Source: Apostichopus japonicus (Eukaryota; Echinodermata; Holothuroidea; Aspidochirotida; Stichopodidae). Taken from it: a stretch of 64,000 nucleotides of DNA. The stretch covers positions 9,957,713 through 10,021,712 of the forward strand of contig NC_092574.1 in assembly GCF_037975245.1 (NCBI RefSeq), written 5' to 3'. Under the pieces are notes generated by a model. That model was not told the DNA's origin and made no database searches. It saw nothing but the letters and a program-made list of their open reading frames with translations. Positions 1-15,200 of the stretch are shown in pieces. Position 1 is the stretch's first letter, and each line of letters starts with the position of its first letter. The translations under genes and the position numbers were made by a program.

Positions 1-144
1 GTATGTTTAAGAGACTTGATAGTAAGCTATTGTCCTGATTTTTCCTGAGGCATTGGTACAATCTCTTATTTTCAGATGTACTGTAGGGAGTGGTTTTATG
101 ATTTGCAAATACAGTAGGTGAATATAATTTCATTTTGATTGCAG

Positions 145-239
145 GTGAAACACAGGAGTCTTCCGGCTTATAAAAGAATTCAAGGGTTAACGGCAAATCC
201 AGACAAGAAGTTTTACGTCTTCTCAAACGAATATCACAA
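145..239 (+). CDS. DIS3: DIS3 exon a (PIN domain)
   Basis: The exon follows a TTGCAG acceptor and ends at a GTGAGT donor, splitting the last Lys codon AA|G. It reads [19 protein letters not shown] and then [12 protein letters not shown], matching the human PIN segment that follows the catalytic Glu97. It enters in phase 0. Base 1 of the window is itself a donor-like GTATGT, so the previous exon may end exactly at the window edge (inference). Confidence 0.93.
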
Positions 240-3200
240 GTGAGTAAGATTCGGTCCTATTGTATTTGTGTATTGAGTAAAAAGGAAAAAAAAACTAGGG
301 AATATTTGATAAATTAAAATTAATTAAAGTTGGTCAAATTATTTTGAAATTACTGAGCACTCAATATACTAGTAAGGGTTCCATGGTTTAACAAATATAA
401 AACAAAAATGATAATTTTAACAAATTAAAAAGGCACCCCTTGGGTTTGGAATTAGGTTTGAAGGTGACGGCTGTCCTTAAGGAAATTAAAATTGAAATAT
501 TTTGATGAGTGGGTTTACAATCTTCACCGGGAACACCCTTCGTACATTCTATTTTTGTAAATATAACATTCTCAATCTGTCAGGGAGTTTTAAATTAACC
601 TTTGACCCATTCCTCCTCAGAAAAGCAGAATTGAATATGGGTTTAATATTTTGTACTTTTGTTTTTGTTTTTACCAGGGACACTTTTACAGAAAGATTAG
701 GTGGAGAAACTGCTAACGATTATAATGATCGGGTTATTCGAAAGGCAGCTTCCTGGTATACCGCCCACCTCGCAAACTGTGGAGAGTCTCCTCCCAAGGT
801 TGTCCTCTTGACCAATGACAAGGCGAATCAAGAGAAGGCCAAGGCTGAAGGAATTATCACATACACAGGTACCAATTCATGTTGACTTTTTACTTATATT
901 CAGTTTATTTAATTATATTTTATTCATTTGTTTTCTTAAATTTATTGATTTATTTGTTAGGTTTATTTGTTTTCCATTTCCAAATTGGATTTCATCAATA
1001 ATGTCATGCCATTTTTGATAAAGCGTGTCAAAGTTGTGTTACAATGTTGCGTTTCATGAGTACGGTATTTAAGTTTATCCCCAAAAGGTTGGTTTATTGT
1101 TGACATATGGCTTTGCTTTTACAAAGTGATTTCATGAAAATCTGATGGAAGCCAAACCCCCACCCCCCTTCCTTTTTTACTTTTCTTCATTTTTTACCCC
1201 CCCCCCCAGTTTTTCAGACAATTCCATTGTTCCAAACATTGATAGATGTACAAAATTATACAATATATAATTGGAAGTAAATATAGCATATAGATTTTAA
1301 CTCAGTTAATAAATCAGTTTTTGTAAGACAACCAAAGAAAGACTCGTAAACATTTATCCACAGATTTCAGTCAGGATTTATCAGGAATCTTTTCTATATG
1401 AGCAAACTAACACTGTTGCCTCTGTGGTTTGTTTAGCAGTGTTGTTAATTTGGGTGTTATATAATATTCCTTTCCATTCCTGTACAGTAGCCAATGAAAT
1501 AAAAAAAACTTTGAAATATGAAAGATATGATTTTTCTCCCTTAAATGGAGACTCATGCTTATTTTTTGATTGTTGATATAAATCTATCAAATTAAACTTG
1601 GCTGATTTTGACAGCCTGTGGTTGTTTGTTTGGCATTGTTGTTTACTTGGGTGTTATGTCATTTTCCTTCCATTCCTATACCATTCATCAGCAATGGAAA
1701 AAGAAAACTTTGAAATATGAAAGAAATGATTTTTCCCCTTAAATGGGAATACATGCTTAATTTTGTTTTATTTTGATATAAATATATCAAATTAAACTTG
1801 GCTGATTTTGACAGCTATTTTTTATTTTTTATAGCATCAAGTATATCAAGAGTTTATCGTACCGTGTGGATCCTTCTAAGTGGAACTTAAAACAGCCTTT
1901 TCTCACTTTGTTTTCTCTCCTTTACAGTGTATGAGTACGTCAAGTCTCTCACTGAGAAACCTCTACTGGTCGACAGGCTCGCACAAATAGAGCAGAATGA
2001 ACGCAAGAAAGATAAGGTAGAAGAAATTTAGCAAGATAATCTGAGGAGACAAAATTTAGAGATTGTACAGGAAGGCTAATTAATAGTAGACCGTAAGAAA
2101 GGATTAATGAAACTTAAAAAAGTTGCTGTGATATTAATTTAGCAGTTTTTAATGGAGAATAATATAGAGTAGGGTTATCATGTAGTAAATCCTGAGAGTG
2201 TAATAGGTCAGAGTAGGGTAATAGGGTGGCACTCATAAAGGGGTAACAAGTGTTAGTCGGAGCAAGGGACGAAATAACTGGGTTCGCATAGCAATTTGCT
2301 ACCCAAGAATTGCCAGTTGCTAATCAATATTACTTTTGATTAGCAAAAGATGCAGTACCTGCTAATGCTAATTGCTATTTCCAAGAATTGTCGAGCAATT
2401 ATTGCTAATCAATTCTCTAAAACTATTTCGTCCCTTGCGGAGGAGAGTGATGTATGGTAAACCAGGAGAGGGTAAGACTATACATGTGGGAGTCAGTTAT
2501 GGGTAACAAGAGGCAGTCGGAAGAAATAACTAGGTGGTAGTCTGAGAAAGGTTATTAGTGGCAGACAGATTAAGGCAATGAATAAGTGGCTATCAGAGGA
2601 GGGTAATGGGTGGTATGCTGGAGGGGTTAATAGGGGACAGTCTAATGAGGACAATTGGTGGTACTGTATCCTGCAGAGGGTAATAGGTAACAACCAGAGG
2701 AAGGTGATTAGTGGCAGACAGATTAAGGCAATGAATAAGTGGCTGTCATAGGAGGGTAATGGGTGGTATGCTGGAGAGGGTAATAGGGGACAGTCAAATG
2801 AGGACAATGGGTGGTACTGTATCCTGCAGAGGGTAATGGGTAACAACCAGAGGAAGGTGATTAGTGGCAGACAGATTAAGGCAATGAATAAGTGGCTGTC
2901 GTAGGAGGGTAATGGGTGGTATGCTGGAGAGGGAAATAGCTGACTGTCAGAGAAAGACAACAAAGTTGTCCCAACATCACATATTAAAAGATTAGGGGAA
3001 GGGGTGGGGGGTTGGGGTGGCTTGGGTCTTTGAATAAGGAACAAGTCATAATGGTTGTTGGCTGATCATTAAAATCTTGATTTGTTGACTTGTTGATATG
3101 TGTATGTTATTATCTCCTTGAACTTCAACAGATGGACGTGGATATTAAATCGGGGAAGGGCAAGGGCATCCTGTACCCAGAGCATCTCGGTATGGCTGCT

Positions 3201-6200
3201 ATCCAGAGAGGTATAAAGGAAGGCCAATACAGACAAGGAACATTCCTAGCGAGCAGGGAGAATTACAGAGAGGGGTTTGTCAGTGTTCCTGGTGAAGAGA
3301 AAATGGTAAGAACCTTCTGTTCGATTGCATTTATAGGTAGAGGAACGGGGGATAAATTAAGCAGTGAACTGTACGGTATTCTCCTCCGTTAGTTTCGAGC
3401 ATGTCGGAGCAATGTAGCAGGCCAAGAAATAGTTCACAGTTTCTTTCTTTTCTACCTTAAAATAATACTTTTTTCCTTCCCCCTCCCACCCCTCTAAATT
3501 AAACAACAAGGACATCATTCTTCATCTGAAAGCATCTTTTTCTGTTTTTGATTGTGATAATAACAGTCAAGTTTAATCAGATTAACTAGTCATGTGTTTA
3601 TTTCTTATAATCGATTTGTTGGAATTTTACTGTTTGCAAATTTGGCATGTGATTGAAAAATGATAATATGAAGGAAAATATGGCTGGGCAGCAAAATTTG
3701 AGAATTGAATTGAATTTATTAACTATTGGCTTATTAACTTCCATTTGGTGAGAAATTTTTATAGGAAGCTGTTCTATTCTGCTTTAATTAACATTTTCTT
3801 ACCTTACTTTTGTGATTTACAGTTTTTCATTAAGGGTCTATCAAATCTAAACCGGGTTGTACAAAATGATGCTGTGGCTATAGAGGTGTTACCAAAGCAC
3901 AAGTGGACCTGTCCCTCATCACTTATCGAGGTAGATGACAACGTGGACCCAGAGGCTGTCAATTCTTTAGAGAGTGTGAGGACCCACCAATATCTTTCTC
4001 TTTTGTTTTTTAACTCTGTTGATTTTCTACATGTGTTGTTTCTTCTGTATCATACATATCAGGAAATGTAAAATAAGAATCTTGTTCACACGATTTTGAA
4101 GAGGATGGGGAAAGAGAAGATAAATGGGAGAGAATTTTTTTTATTGGAAATGAATTTTATAGTCAAGTTTGGTGTAATATTAATAATATATCTCACATGT
4201 ATCAGAAAACAGGATTTCTGTTGAAATGAAAATGTCGTCAATTTTCTAGATAATGGGCAATTTTCAGAAGGGTCAAATTCTTAGGAAAAGCTTTCCATTT
4301 GCAAAGCTGATTTTTGGTTTACACAAATCTTCACTTACAATGCAAACTTTTAAAGAGGACACCAGTAGGATAATTGTTAAAGGAAACAAAAGCACTTGGA
4401 GAATATCTGATGTGTTTACAATGGAAATGCTTTCCTAGATAAAACCAAAAGCTGTTTTGCCAAAAGAAGTTAGCCTCAAAATTCTTATTTTAAAGTCGTG
4501 CATTTGTGATTAAAATCAGCAGTTATCAGCCATTTCATGGCAATGGGTTAAATAATCTAGACAAAAGGAAGATGGTCATCCTCTACTTGGACTCGAAAAC
4601 CAAACCTCATGCTCTTTATACCGATACCAGATGTAACCGTGCTATGGCCACACCAAATATGTAGATGTCGAGTGGTTTGAAACTGGTTACGATGGTATTT
4701 TCCGAGCATGAAATTAATGATGATTTTTTTTATGCACAAAATAATCAGCGTGGTGTCTGCAACTGTGTGAACACCATGTCTCGATTGCATCCTTTTTTTT
4801 CTAAATCGCAAAATGATAAAAGTGATATTTCATAATACTTACAGGAAGACGATCAGAAAGCGTCACCAATCTCCGCATCGGCCCAGCCGACGTGTAGGGT
4901 GGTGGGTATCATCAAGAGAAACTGGAGACAGTATTGTGGGACCATTGAACCCTCGATAATGAAGGGAGTAAGTATACAGAACAGAAGAGAAATGCACAAA
5001 CAGAGAAAACATCTGAGGGTTATTTACTTGCAGGTCCATCTGCAAAGTAGACAAATAAGACCTTTGTTTTGGGTTTTTTCAGTGATAATGGTAACCTATG
5101 CATTCATGCTGGGGTATGTGTGTATTTGTGCGTTTGTTTTGCTATCTGACTGAGGACTTGAACAAAAGAATTTCAGGTCCTCGGTTGTGATTTCTAAAGA
5201 ATCACCACGTCCTTGGAAGAATTCTATTGTATGGGGTATTGTTAAGGTTAGGGTACGTGGATTTGAACAATGGAAAATACAATGGGGTCCTCGGTTGGAA
5301 TGTAATACAAACATGTGCGGGAAGGAAAGGTCAGACAAATGTCATATTTATTGTGTAGAAGTGCCACATTGAGTACAAGAAGCCTATTGTTTTTGGTGGA
5401 GGTCAAAGGTCATTTGGGGTCATCAGAGGTCAAATCGTGAAACTCTTGTAAACATGTACACCCTCACTATACATTACGTCAGATTCATAAAAAAAAATTC
5501 TCATGTTACATCATCGAAACCACATTGCATTTTTGCATTCTGGTTTATTTAGCTTCCATGTTGCTGCCTCATAATTCATAAATACAACAGTCTTCTTTAT
5601 GGTGAATTCCCCCCGCCCCCACCCCCCCCCCCCCCGACTGACTACCATTTTTATATTGTACACATAAAAACAGTCCTTCTGAATTATGGAGTTTCAAAAC
5701 TACCTTATTATCACGGTGAGGTATTGATGTAAGGGTTTACATATGGAAAGAAACTTCCATGTCCATGAACATAAGAATGCATTTCACACGCATACTAACC
5801 TATTGGAAAACAATGACATTTCGTATGGATATATTGCCTGGGAAGTTGTGGACGATTGGTCGTTGTGCAAATATTTGTCATGAATATTCATGTTTAGACT
5901 ACCGATTCATGGTTATGCATGTAAAGGCCTCTGAAAATATGAAGGAAAAAGCAGCTCTAGATCTTTTAGACCGAATGTAGAGAAAATGGGATTTTACTTT
6001 GAAATATTTCATTTTGCAAAACTGCATTTTGAAGTTTGTAAGTAATATCTTGGAAATGGGATACGAAGAAAATCCCAATCCTGCATGAACGCTCTTGATT
6101 CTTTGTGTTTAGTCAGCTGCAGTTGGTTGCCTTTTACAGTAAACAAAATCTTCATGAAAACTCGGATTTTGTCATTTATTATTCGCAGGGCTCCCGTCAT

Positions 6201-9200
6201 CTTGTTAGGCCGGCAGAGAAACGCATTCCCAAGATCCGGATAGAAACGAGGCAGGCTGAATCGTTATTGGGACATCGGATCATCGTCGCTATGGACAGCT
6301 GGCCGAGGACTTCACGATATCCAGTGGTGAGTGTTATGAGGATGGAAATGATTATCAACTCGGCTCAGTTTGCTGTGTGCCGTGTGTTCATAGTAAATAC
6401 ATGAATAGTTAAATACCATACAACTTTCATGAGAAAAGCAGCTGTTTCATACCTCAACTCTTGACCGTTGCCTCTAACACTCCTGGAGCAGATGCACCTA
6501 GGTCTAATCTAGTGGTTGGGGGTAAGGAGATTCTCATATACAGGTTTTAATAACTGTGAGCATTGGTCAGTGGTAGGACTTACGTTTACCTGCCGGTTTG
6601 CACAACATCTGCAGCAAGACGAAATACACCTCTGTAGTGTAGATATTACTGAGCAAATGTTATTGAGTGGAGAATGAGGATCTCAAGTGACATTTAGTGA
6701 TGTGGTGTTATCTACCATTAGTATTTAAATGCAACCAGTTACTCTAATTACCCAAAAAAATTAATTGCTGCCCACAACAAAATTAATTGCTGCAGCAACA
6801 TGTCATTCATTTTCTCTTTGTGCAGTACAGAACTGTAAGAAATTGTTCAACCAGTGTTTTGTGTAGATTCTCAAGCACGTAATATGTTTTGTCAATTATA
6901 TATAAAGGTACCATTAAAATGCCGTTCATTTAGTTCGACAAATGTCCCTTTTCACCTGACGATCAGAAATGTTAAAATCTAGAAAAGACTGGATTTGCTT
7001 ATTCTTTGTGATGAGTAAGTTTAAATCTGTCAATTTTCTTTGGTATGTTTTTTTTGTCTTCCTAAATTAAACAGATTCTTACTTTCATAGTACTTGACGT
7101 TTGCTTGGTGCAAAAAGTCTTGACGTGTGTCTAAGCTGGATCAACCACAATCATATCGTTGAGTCTGTTTGGTTGTAGCGACGAAATCAGCGACCAAAGC
7201 AACTGCTGCCTCAAAAAATAATTTAAAGAATTTCATATCTATGATTCAGAAGCTATTGGCTAAAAGTTGTAACATTGAAAATTATATTCAGCCCGATTGT
7301 CTGAGAGCTTTCTTATCTTTACAGGGTCATTTTGTGAAAAATTTAGGAGAGATTGGAGACAAGGACACCGAAAATCAGGTGCTGCTCTTGGAGCATGATG
7401 TCCCTCACGGGCCATTCTCAGAGACGGTGCTAAGTTTCTTGCCAAAGATGCCCTGGACGATTACGGATGAGGTGAGTAAAGTAACTGATGTGGGGAGGGA
7501 AGGTGGAGGGGTCGATGAAGAAATTAGGTGGAAACTGTTTCTGTTTTTTTTCTTTGTATATACTCGTTTGTAGGGGAAAATAAAACATTTCTACAGCACA
7601 TGAATTTTGATGAAATTCTAAATACAGAGAACCTTGAAGGGCTTAACAAACTTTCCAAATGTATCAAGTTTTGAAGGACAAATACAACAAGGAGATTATT
7701 AGAGCAAAAAAGTTAAAGTTTTTGAAGATCATTTGCCCTCATGATGTCACACACCACCTACTGTGATTTATTCCATTGAAGAATGGATGGTCTAGCCTGT
7801 GTAAATAATTTCCATTCAATCAACCATGTCTTGAGTAAGGGACAGGATTTTGAGATTCCATTTCCAACTAACAGTGTTACGGAACGTGCTCTTTTGCCAC
7901 ATAAGTGTCACATTGTCATGCCACCGGAATGTCTCTTAAATATTAAAGAGTGTTCCTTATTATTGGCGGTTACAACTATTGAATCTCACCACATTGGAGC
8001 TTAGGAGGATAGTTGGTGACTTGATTCAGGTTTTTAGATTGTGTTTGGTCTTGACAATTTATCCTTCACTGACTTTTTCATGTTTGCTAATAGTAGTTGT
8101 ACCAGAGGTCATTGTCTTAAACTCCAAAAGTCACAAAGTAGGATTAATATTAGGCATAGCTTTTTTCCTAATAGGGTTGTGAATGAGTGGAACCATTTAC
8201 CAGAGAAAGTTGTACAGTTTGCAAGTAGTGTGAATGGGTTTAAGAATGCTTTGGACAAGCACTTCAAAGCATTGTAATCGGGCCTGAGTGTTTGTGTCTT
8301 CAGTTTTTTTCCTCTCCTATTGGGTCCTTGATGGGGACTTGAGTGTCCCTCCTGATCCTTTTTTTCGACTAAACTAAACTAAACTATATCAAGAAAAAAC
8401 CCTTCTGATATTCAGTCCAATCATGGTAAGCTAGTCAAAGAAAAACAAGTGTCCCCCCTCCTCCCTCCCTACTAAAAAAATTACCTACCATATCTCTCAT
8501 CATTTGTCCCTACGAACTCCCTATGATAGTTTTCCCCATTGAACTGCATCTATAGTTTGAAATTTTAAGATACAAGAAGCGGTCATTTATGTTCCCCTGA
8601 CACCCTTTGCGGTGATCTTCTCTGACGATTGGCGACTGAAATCAGTTTGAAAAAGCAATCGACACGAGATATACTGTACTGCAACAGGAAAATCAAGACA
8701 AGTCTTGCCGACAAAGCACTTTGGAAGATTGTGAAAGGATGTCTTCCACTTGATCTCTCCGAGATATTTAATTTTTTGTCTCTCAACCCCAAACAGGATC
8801 TCAAACTCCGAACTGATCTACGATGGGTGGACGTGTGCAGCGTGGACCCTCCTGGTTGTACAGATATCGACGATGCCTTGCACTGCAGGCCGCTTGAAAA
8901 CGGTAATTATGAGGTGAGCAAAAGTAGAACGACCCGTTGAGAAACGTTTATTCTTGATCTCATGGATCACAAACAAGAACATGTCCAGAAGATCTTTGCT
9001 GGTGAAGATAATTGGGTGATGGACTTTTTGTCATCTCATGTTTATTCATTTGCAGGTCGGAGTTCACATTGCGGACGTCAGCCACTTCATCAAGCCTGGC
9101 AATGCCTTGGACGACGAAGCTGCGGACCGTGGGACAACGGTCTACTTGACCGACAAGGTATCATATTTATCCAAAATCTCTTGTAAATTTTTCAGTCGGA

Positions 9201-12200
9201 ACAGATAATATTAAAAACATTTTTTTTAATGAAAATAATGAAATATGTTCCATAACTTTTGTACAGATGCCTTCACAATGTAAGTTAATGTAGAAATTAC
9301 AAGATTGTGAAGCTTTTCTGTAAACTTTTCTGTTTTGCAGTATTCTATATGCAACTCAAAGTTGGAGTTTGAAATATTCATTATTAAAGGAAACAAGATG
9401 TACATCCAAAATTTATAGTGCAGATGACTTCAAGGATAAATTTAGTGTTGATATGTGCATAATCCAACAAAAAAATAGAAAATATATAAATGTTTTCTTT
9501 AAATGTTTTGTTTTATGAATTAAGGTTGTTCATCATAAGCATATGCTTCAATATCTGAATAGGTTCTTTTAATGAACGCTCTTGTCTGTGTTGAGTCAGT
9601 TTCCTCCAAGCAGCCTTAAAAGTTAATCTTTAGAAGCTGTTGTTGTGAACAGCATTGAGGTTTCTCCTGAAATTTTGCCATCTTCTTGCCCTTATTTTAG
9701 AAAGCAAAATGTTTGAACTAGATTTTGAAATCTCTTCTCTTTATTGTAGAGGATCGACATGGTACCCGATCTGCTCAGTTCAAATCTTTGTTCCCTGAGA
9801 GGCGGCGAGGAAAGGTTCGCATTCTCTGTCATATGGGAGCTGACCAAAGATGCAGAAATATTGGATACCAAATTCATGAAAAGCGTTATTCGATCAAGGG
9901 TAAGAGGCTTTCGACTTTTCAATTCTTTAATCGACATCTTTCATCGAGTGTTGATGAAAATCGTCTGGTACAGTATTTGCATATTAAAAGTAAAGATAAG
10001 GGAATTTTTTAAAGCTTAATCGTTTACTTTAACCAGCCCAAAAAATGCAGTGGGAAACATTGATTGGAAAGAAATAACAAAGTCAAAGCAAGAGATTATA
10101 TTTAGATTGTGGGACACAAAAATTTCCTGTTTTGGATACAATCTAATTCCAGTATAAACTTGCTAGCTAGGAGCAGCCAAAGGGTTGCCAACATATTGAT
10201 CTTCTAGTAGACACCCTTATTTACAAAGTGGGGATCGCAACCCTCATTAGGGTCGCCAAAATGTTTTTGACTGTCGGCCCAAAAAATTTGGATAAAAAAA
10301 AGAAGAAATTGTCTGTATTTGTGAGAGCAAAAAATCAAGTTGAAATCATCTTGAACAAAAAATTATAAAAAGTTGCAAAATATAACGCCATACTGCAACA
10401 GAGCATCCTTAATCCTATCAAAATATCGCAAATGGAGGGGGATATCTTTGTAGATCCCTTCTCCAGGCCACAACAACCCCCACTCAAGGGTTGCGAAGAT
10501 GATGGTTTGAAATTGTTAAATGTTAAAATGCCATTTATTTAAGTTCAATTGGTTTCATTCTTATATTACTATTGTGTTTATTTGGGTGAAAGCTTGAAAA
10601 TGCACCCCTAGTGGTACATCTATTTTGTTGGACTTCATCAAATTTACCAATACCCTTAAGGCAATGGTGAGGGGGGTAGGGGGGAATTTGGATGACAGGG
10701 TGATGGAGTTACTCAGGAAAAAGGAGAACCACTTGAATGACAAGTGCAAAATGCACGTTGAACATTAGGAATTATTTCATCTTCCCCAATGGAGGTCAAA
10801 AGTCAACAGTAGATGTCCAAAAGGGAGGAACCCATGTCAAACATGGTTTCTCAAATAGGGAACCTTAGGTATATCTAATCTCCTAAAACTTTATTAAAGC
10901 TAATTTATCAATCCCCAAAGCAACCTGGATAATTGTTTTGCATTTCTTATGTATACACATCTTTTTCTCTTATAGGCTGCTTTGACTTACGAGGAAGCCC
11001 AGCTTCGAATCGACGACAAGTCACAAACAGATGCGGTCGCTACCAGCCTCAGGGGCCTCTTAGCTCTATCCAAAATATTGAAAAAGGGGCGATTGGAAAA
11101 AGGGTGAGATTTAATGATAGAGTCTCTTCTCCATGATTATAGAAGAAAAACGCATCGTAGAGAAAGAGACGAGAGACACTTCTGGCTGGCCACGTACAAA
11201 AACAAAATTTGATTCCATAAGAAAATAACTTTCAAGAGCAAGTATTTCAATAGATTTTGACCACATTTTAAGGGTTTTGTTTATATAGTGACCTCAGGTT
11301 TTGTGTGTATACCATTCGCTAGGCCACAGGTTCTCAATAAAAATTTCCAAAGGCTAGCGGGAAAACATTTGTGGAAACCAAAGGGCCAGACAGAAGTGAA
11401 CCTTGTTGTTACTTGATTGAGCGGTGTACAGGATAATGTTTTTTTATGGTGGTGATGGGATGTCAGAGTTGTTCTACTATTTTTATTTTAATATAAATTT
11501 GATAACAGAAATACATGTCCTTGATTAAGTTTTTTTGTTTCTCTGTGTAAGAATTGTAAGAAGGCACATTGTGATTTTTAGATTCAATAGCACTTTCTAG
11601 GAGTGGAAATTGTTTGTTATGACTAGAAATGAATTTCCAAACCTCCAAGATGCTACTGACTATGGTCGAAGATTCTTATCATTTTTGGGGGCATTTTCAC
11701 ATTGTATCATCTTGTTTTCATTCAACTTGCAGTGCTCTTGTTTTAGCTTCGCCCGAAATCCGATTCAACATCGACAGCGAGACCCATGATCCCATCGACG
11801 TACAAGAGAAAATGATCAGGTAAAAGATGCCGACTTTTTCTTTTCCAACGTTTCACTATAAAGAAAGCGGTTTGCACGTCATAATGACATTGGACTCTCC
11901 ATCAAAGTAACCTATAGTAACAAGTGCAGATCTGTGTAAAAACTCAAATATCTCTGCTCGTCCAAAATGGCACAGTTAACGATGTGTTTTCCGAGACACT
12001 CCAGTAATATGATTGGAAGTAGGCTAGGCTAAAGTACCAATTTGCTGTAACAATCTGTTCATCTTTTCTGTGTTATGTGTTTATTTTACTTCTCATGCAA
12101 AGAAACAATAGACCAGCCAATCCCTCCAAAGTCTTAACCTGGAGATTGGCATCTCAAACCTGGAGGTTGTTTTACAAAATGTTCCAAAGTTCAAATAAAT

Positions 12201-15200
12201 GTCATGCTTTTTTAACATTTAGTATATACACAAGTCCATGTCATAAATCTGCTTTACTTTGCATTTTACCGGTTTTAAGATTTGCGAGATTTGGTGATCC
12301 CACGGTAAGATGATGCATAAAAACTGTGAATCTCACTATAGTAAAACTATGTTTAAAAGTAAGTTGGCCTGATGTTTCGATCCTAGCAGGATCTCCTTCA
12401 AAGGCTAAATGACAAGTAACAGTGACAGAAGGGACAAAAACACACACAGAATACAGACATGTAAATGAGTATGGTGAACACAAAGAGATAGATGTAAGGG
12501 GATTAGTGGACAAGGGATGGAGAGAAGAAAGAAAGAAACCAACAGGGGAAGAGGAGAGGTAGGAGATAAACAGTGGAGGGACAAAGAGAGGATTAAGGGA
12601 AGGGGTAGGGAATTAACTGATTGTCCCTACACTGTTCTATACCTTGTTCTATAAATCCCTCATTCAAAGTGTTTTGATGTATAACATAATTTGTTACTTT
12701 GCCAATGGTACAAGAATCGATGTGAAGATGCTTGAGCAATCTAGGAAAGGACAATAAATTCAAATTCATGTATTTCCTTCAACTCGTTTACAAAATGATT
12801 GAATCTGTGTATTTTGCTCTCACAGAGAAACCAACTCGATGGTAGAGGAATTTATGCTGTTAGCGAACACGTCCGTGGCGAGGAAGATCCTGGGTGATTT
12901 CACGAAGAGCTCCCTCTTGCGACGACATCCAGTTCCGCCACCTAGTCAGTACGAGATGGCAATAAAGGCCGCTCTTGCAAGGGTACGGTCTGAAAGGATT
13001 ATTTAAATTTGCTTTGTCAGTCAATTTTTGATCAGTTTTTTCTGCCCGATTAAGTACTCTTTTTTACCAAAAATTAGAATTGCTATCATTTTTTAAGAAT
13101 GAAGTAGAATGTCAAAAGTTGTCCAAATTTGCAAATTTTTGCAAATTTGCAACATGTGGTGAATTCTTAAAAAAGTTGCTCGGCAACTAGGATGCAGAAG
13201 ATGAAATGGATTCATCAATATTAAAGTTGCTGATTAAACCAGTATTCAAAGTCTAGAATTTAATTTTCATTGATTTGTGGACACTCTATTATAACCCATG
13301 AGGATGTATCTACTCTCCCACTGTATACCAAAATGGAAATGTGATATTATATGGGGAATAATAAAAAAATCAGGAATTTCTACATCATGCATTGTTCATC
13401 AGTCACATTGATGTATCCTACCATCTCAGAGCATATATATGCAAAAGTATACATGTTTCATATTTTTCCTTGCAGTCATACAGTGAAATTCATTGTGTAT
13501 TAAATATTGATTCATGTTCGGATAGAAATGTTGCCCGATATTTATCGGGTTTGGCGCAGGTCACATAAATATTATTTCAAAGTCAGATGTCAGAACACTG
13601 TTTCGTTTGTATAAGTGTGAAAGAAAATTGTTTGGTTTGAAATTGTCAGAAACATGCCTTAAACAAGAGGTTAACATTTATTATATAAGGTAGATTGGAC
13701 TGAACTGCTGACCTCATCATTAATTTATGCTTAAAGCAGCATAAATTATATATTTGAAAGGTGCATAACTTGCAAAACTTTAGTAACATTACCAGCACTT
13801 ATGTGTTACACGGTGACTACTCAAAACTAAATGTCTGCCCTAAGCAGTCCCTTAAGTGACTAACATTAATAAGGAAGTAACGTCTTTGATTTGACAGTAT
13901 TTGATTTATTCATTCCAGAATGAGTATAAAATTTATGAAGAGGAGTCATATTAAAAATATCCTGTCTAACAGGAAGAATAAACTAGATATAAAAGAAATA
14001 GAAAAGTTAAGATGATATGATATCATATAAAACAGATTTACTGAACACATATCAAAGTTAATACATAAAACGACAATATAACAAACAGACTACAACAAAC
14101 ATTCTAAAAATAACTAATATAAAAGGGTCTAACAATAACTAATATAAAAGGGAAAAAATGTTAAGATGATAGGATAGCATATGAAATACATCTACACATA
14201 CAAATGTTGATACATAAAACGATATAACAAACAGACTAGAACAAACATTCTAAGAATAACTAATATAAAAGGGGAAAAATGTTAAGGTGATAGGATATCA
14301 TATAAAATACATCTACACATACAAATGTTAGTACATAAAACGATATAACAAACAGACTACAACAAACATTCTAAGTGCTCAAATTGAATGTATAAAGCAG
14401 CACGGTATATAAACGTTAAGATGATATCATATCATATAAAACACATCTACTGAACACATATCAAAGTTTATACATAAAAAGACAATATAACAAACAGACT
14501 ACAACAAACATTCTAAGAATAACTAATATAAAAGGGGGAAAAATGTTAAGATGATATGATATCATATAAAATACATCTACACATACGAATGTTAATACAT
14601 AAAACGATATAACAAACGGACTACAGTGAACATTCTAAGTGCTCGAATTGAAGGTATAAAGTAAAGTTAACACATAAAACGGTATAACAAACAGAATAAA
14701 CATTCTAAGTGTTCGAATGGAATGTATGAAGCAGCACGGTAAATAAATGAGTTTCTGTAAACTTGTGATCTGTAATTTTGGCAAGTTTTGGGTATTTCTT
14801 AGATTTCTCTTTGATTTGTGTAAGAGACTTTTTCAGTACAGTATTATAAAAAGTGTGGTTGTGATCACTGGTAATCTTATTAGCCATTCTTGTAAACTTA
14901 GCAATTTCAGCAGCAGCATATGTAATACATCATACTCGCAATGTATAGGCCCAAGTATTTTTTTTTTTACTTATAGGGTAAACATCACTTCCCCCCAAAA
15001 AAATTAGGCATCTGGCAAGGGAATTGATTTATCTGGTACACCATATAGCATTGGCTGTCTTGATAGTTGAACAGATTGGAATAAAGATATTACTACCAAT
15101 AGGGAAATATACGTGGGTGTTTGACTAAACCAAATCGTTAGGTACGAGTCACATAGCCCCGAGTACCAGTACTAAGTTGAGTCTTGTACAAGAAGAGGTA

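Noticed and set aside
502-677. Upstream extension of the exon b frame with an ATG
   Set aside because: Homology to DIS3 begins at 678 right after a TACCAG acceptor; the upstream residues match nothing.
2493-3044. 183-codon open frame on minus
   Set aside because: It follows the 153-bp tandem repeat exactly, is of low complexity (Leu, Pro, Ser, Tyr) and overlaps only intronic DNA.
10200-10500. Possible miniature element with GGGTCGCCAAAA and GGGTTGCGAAGA ends
   Set aside because: The ends are not clear inverted repeats and no target duplication was found.
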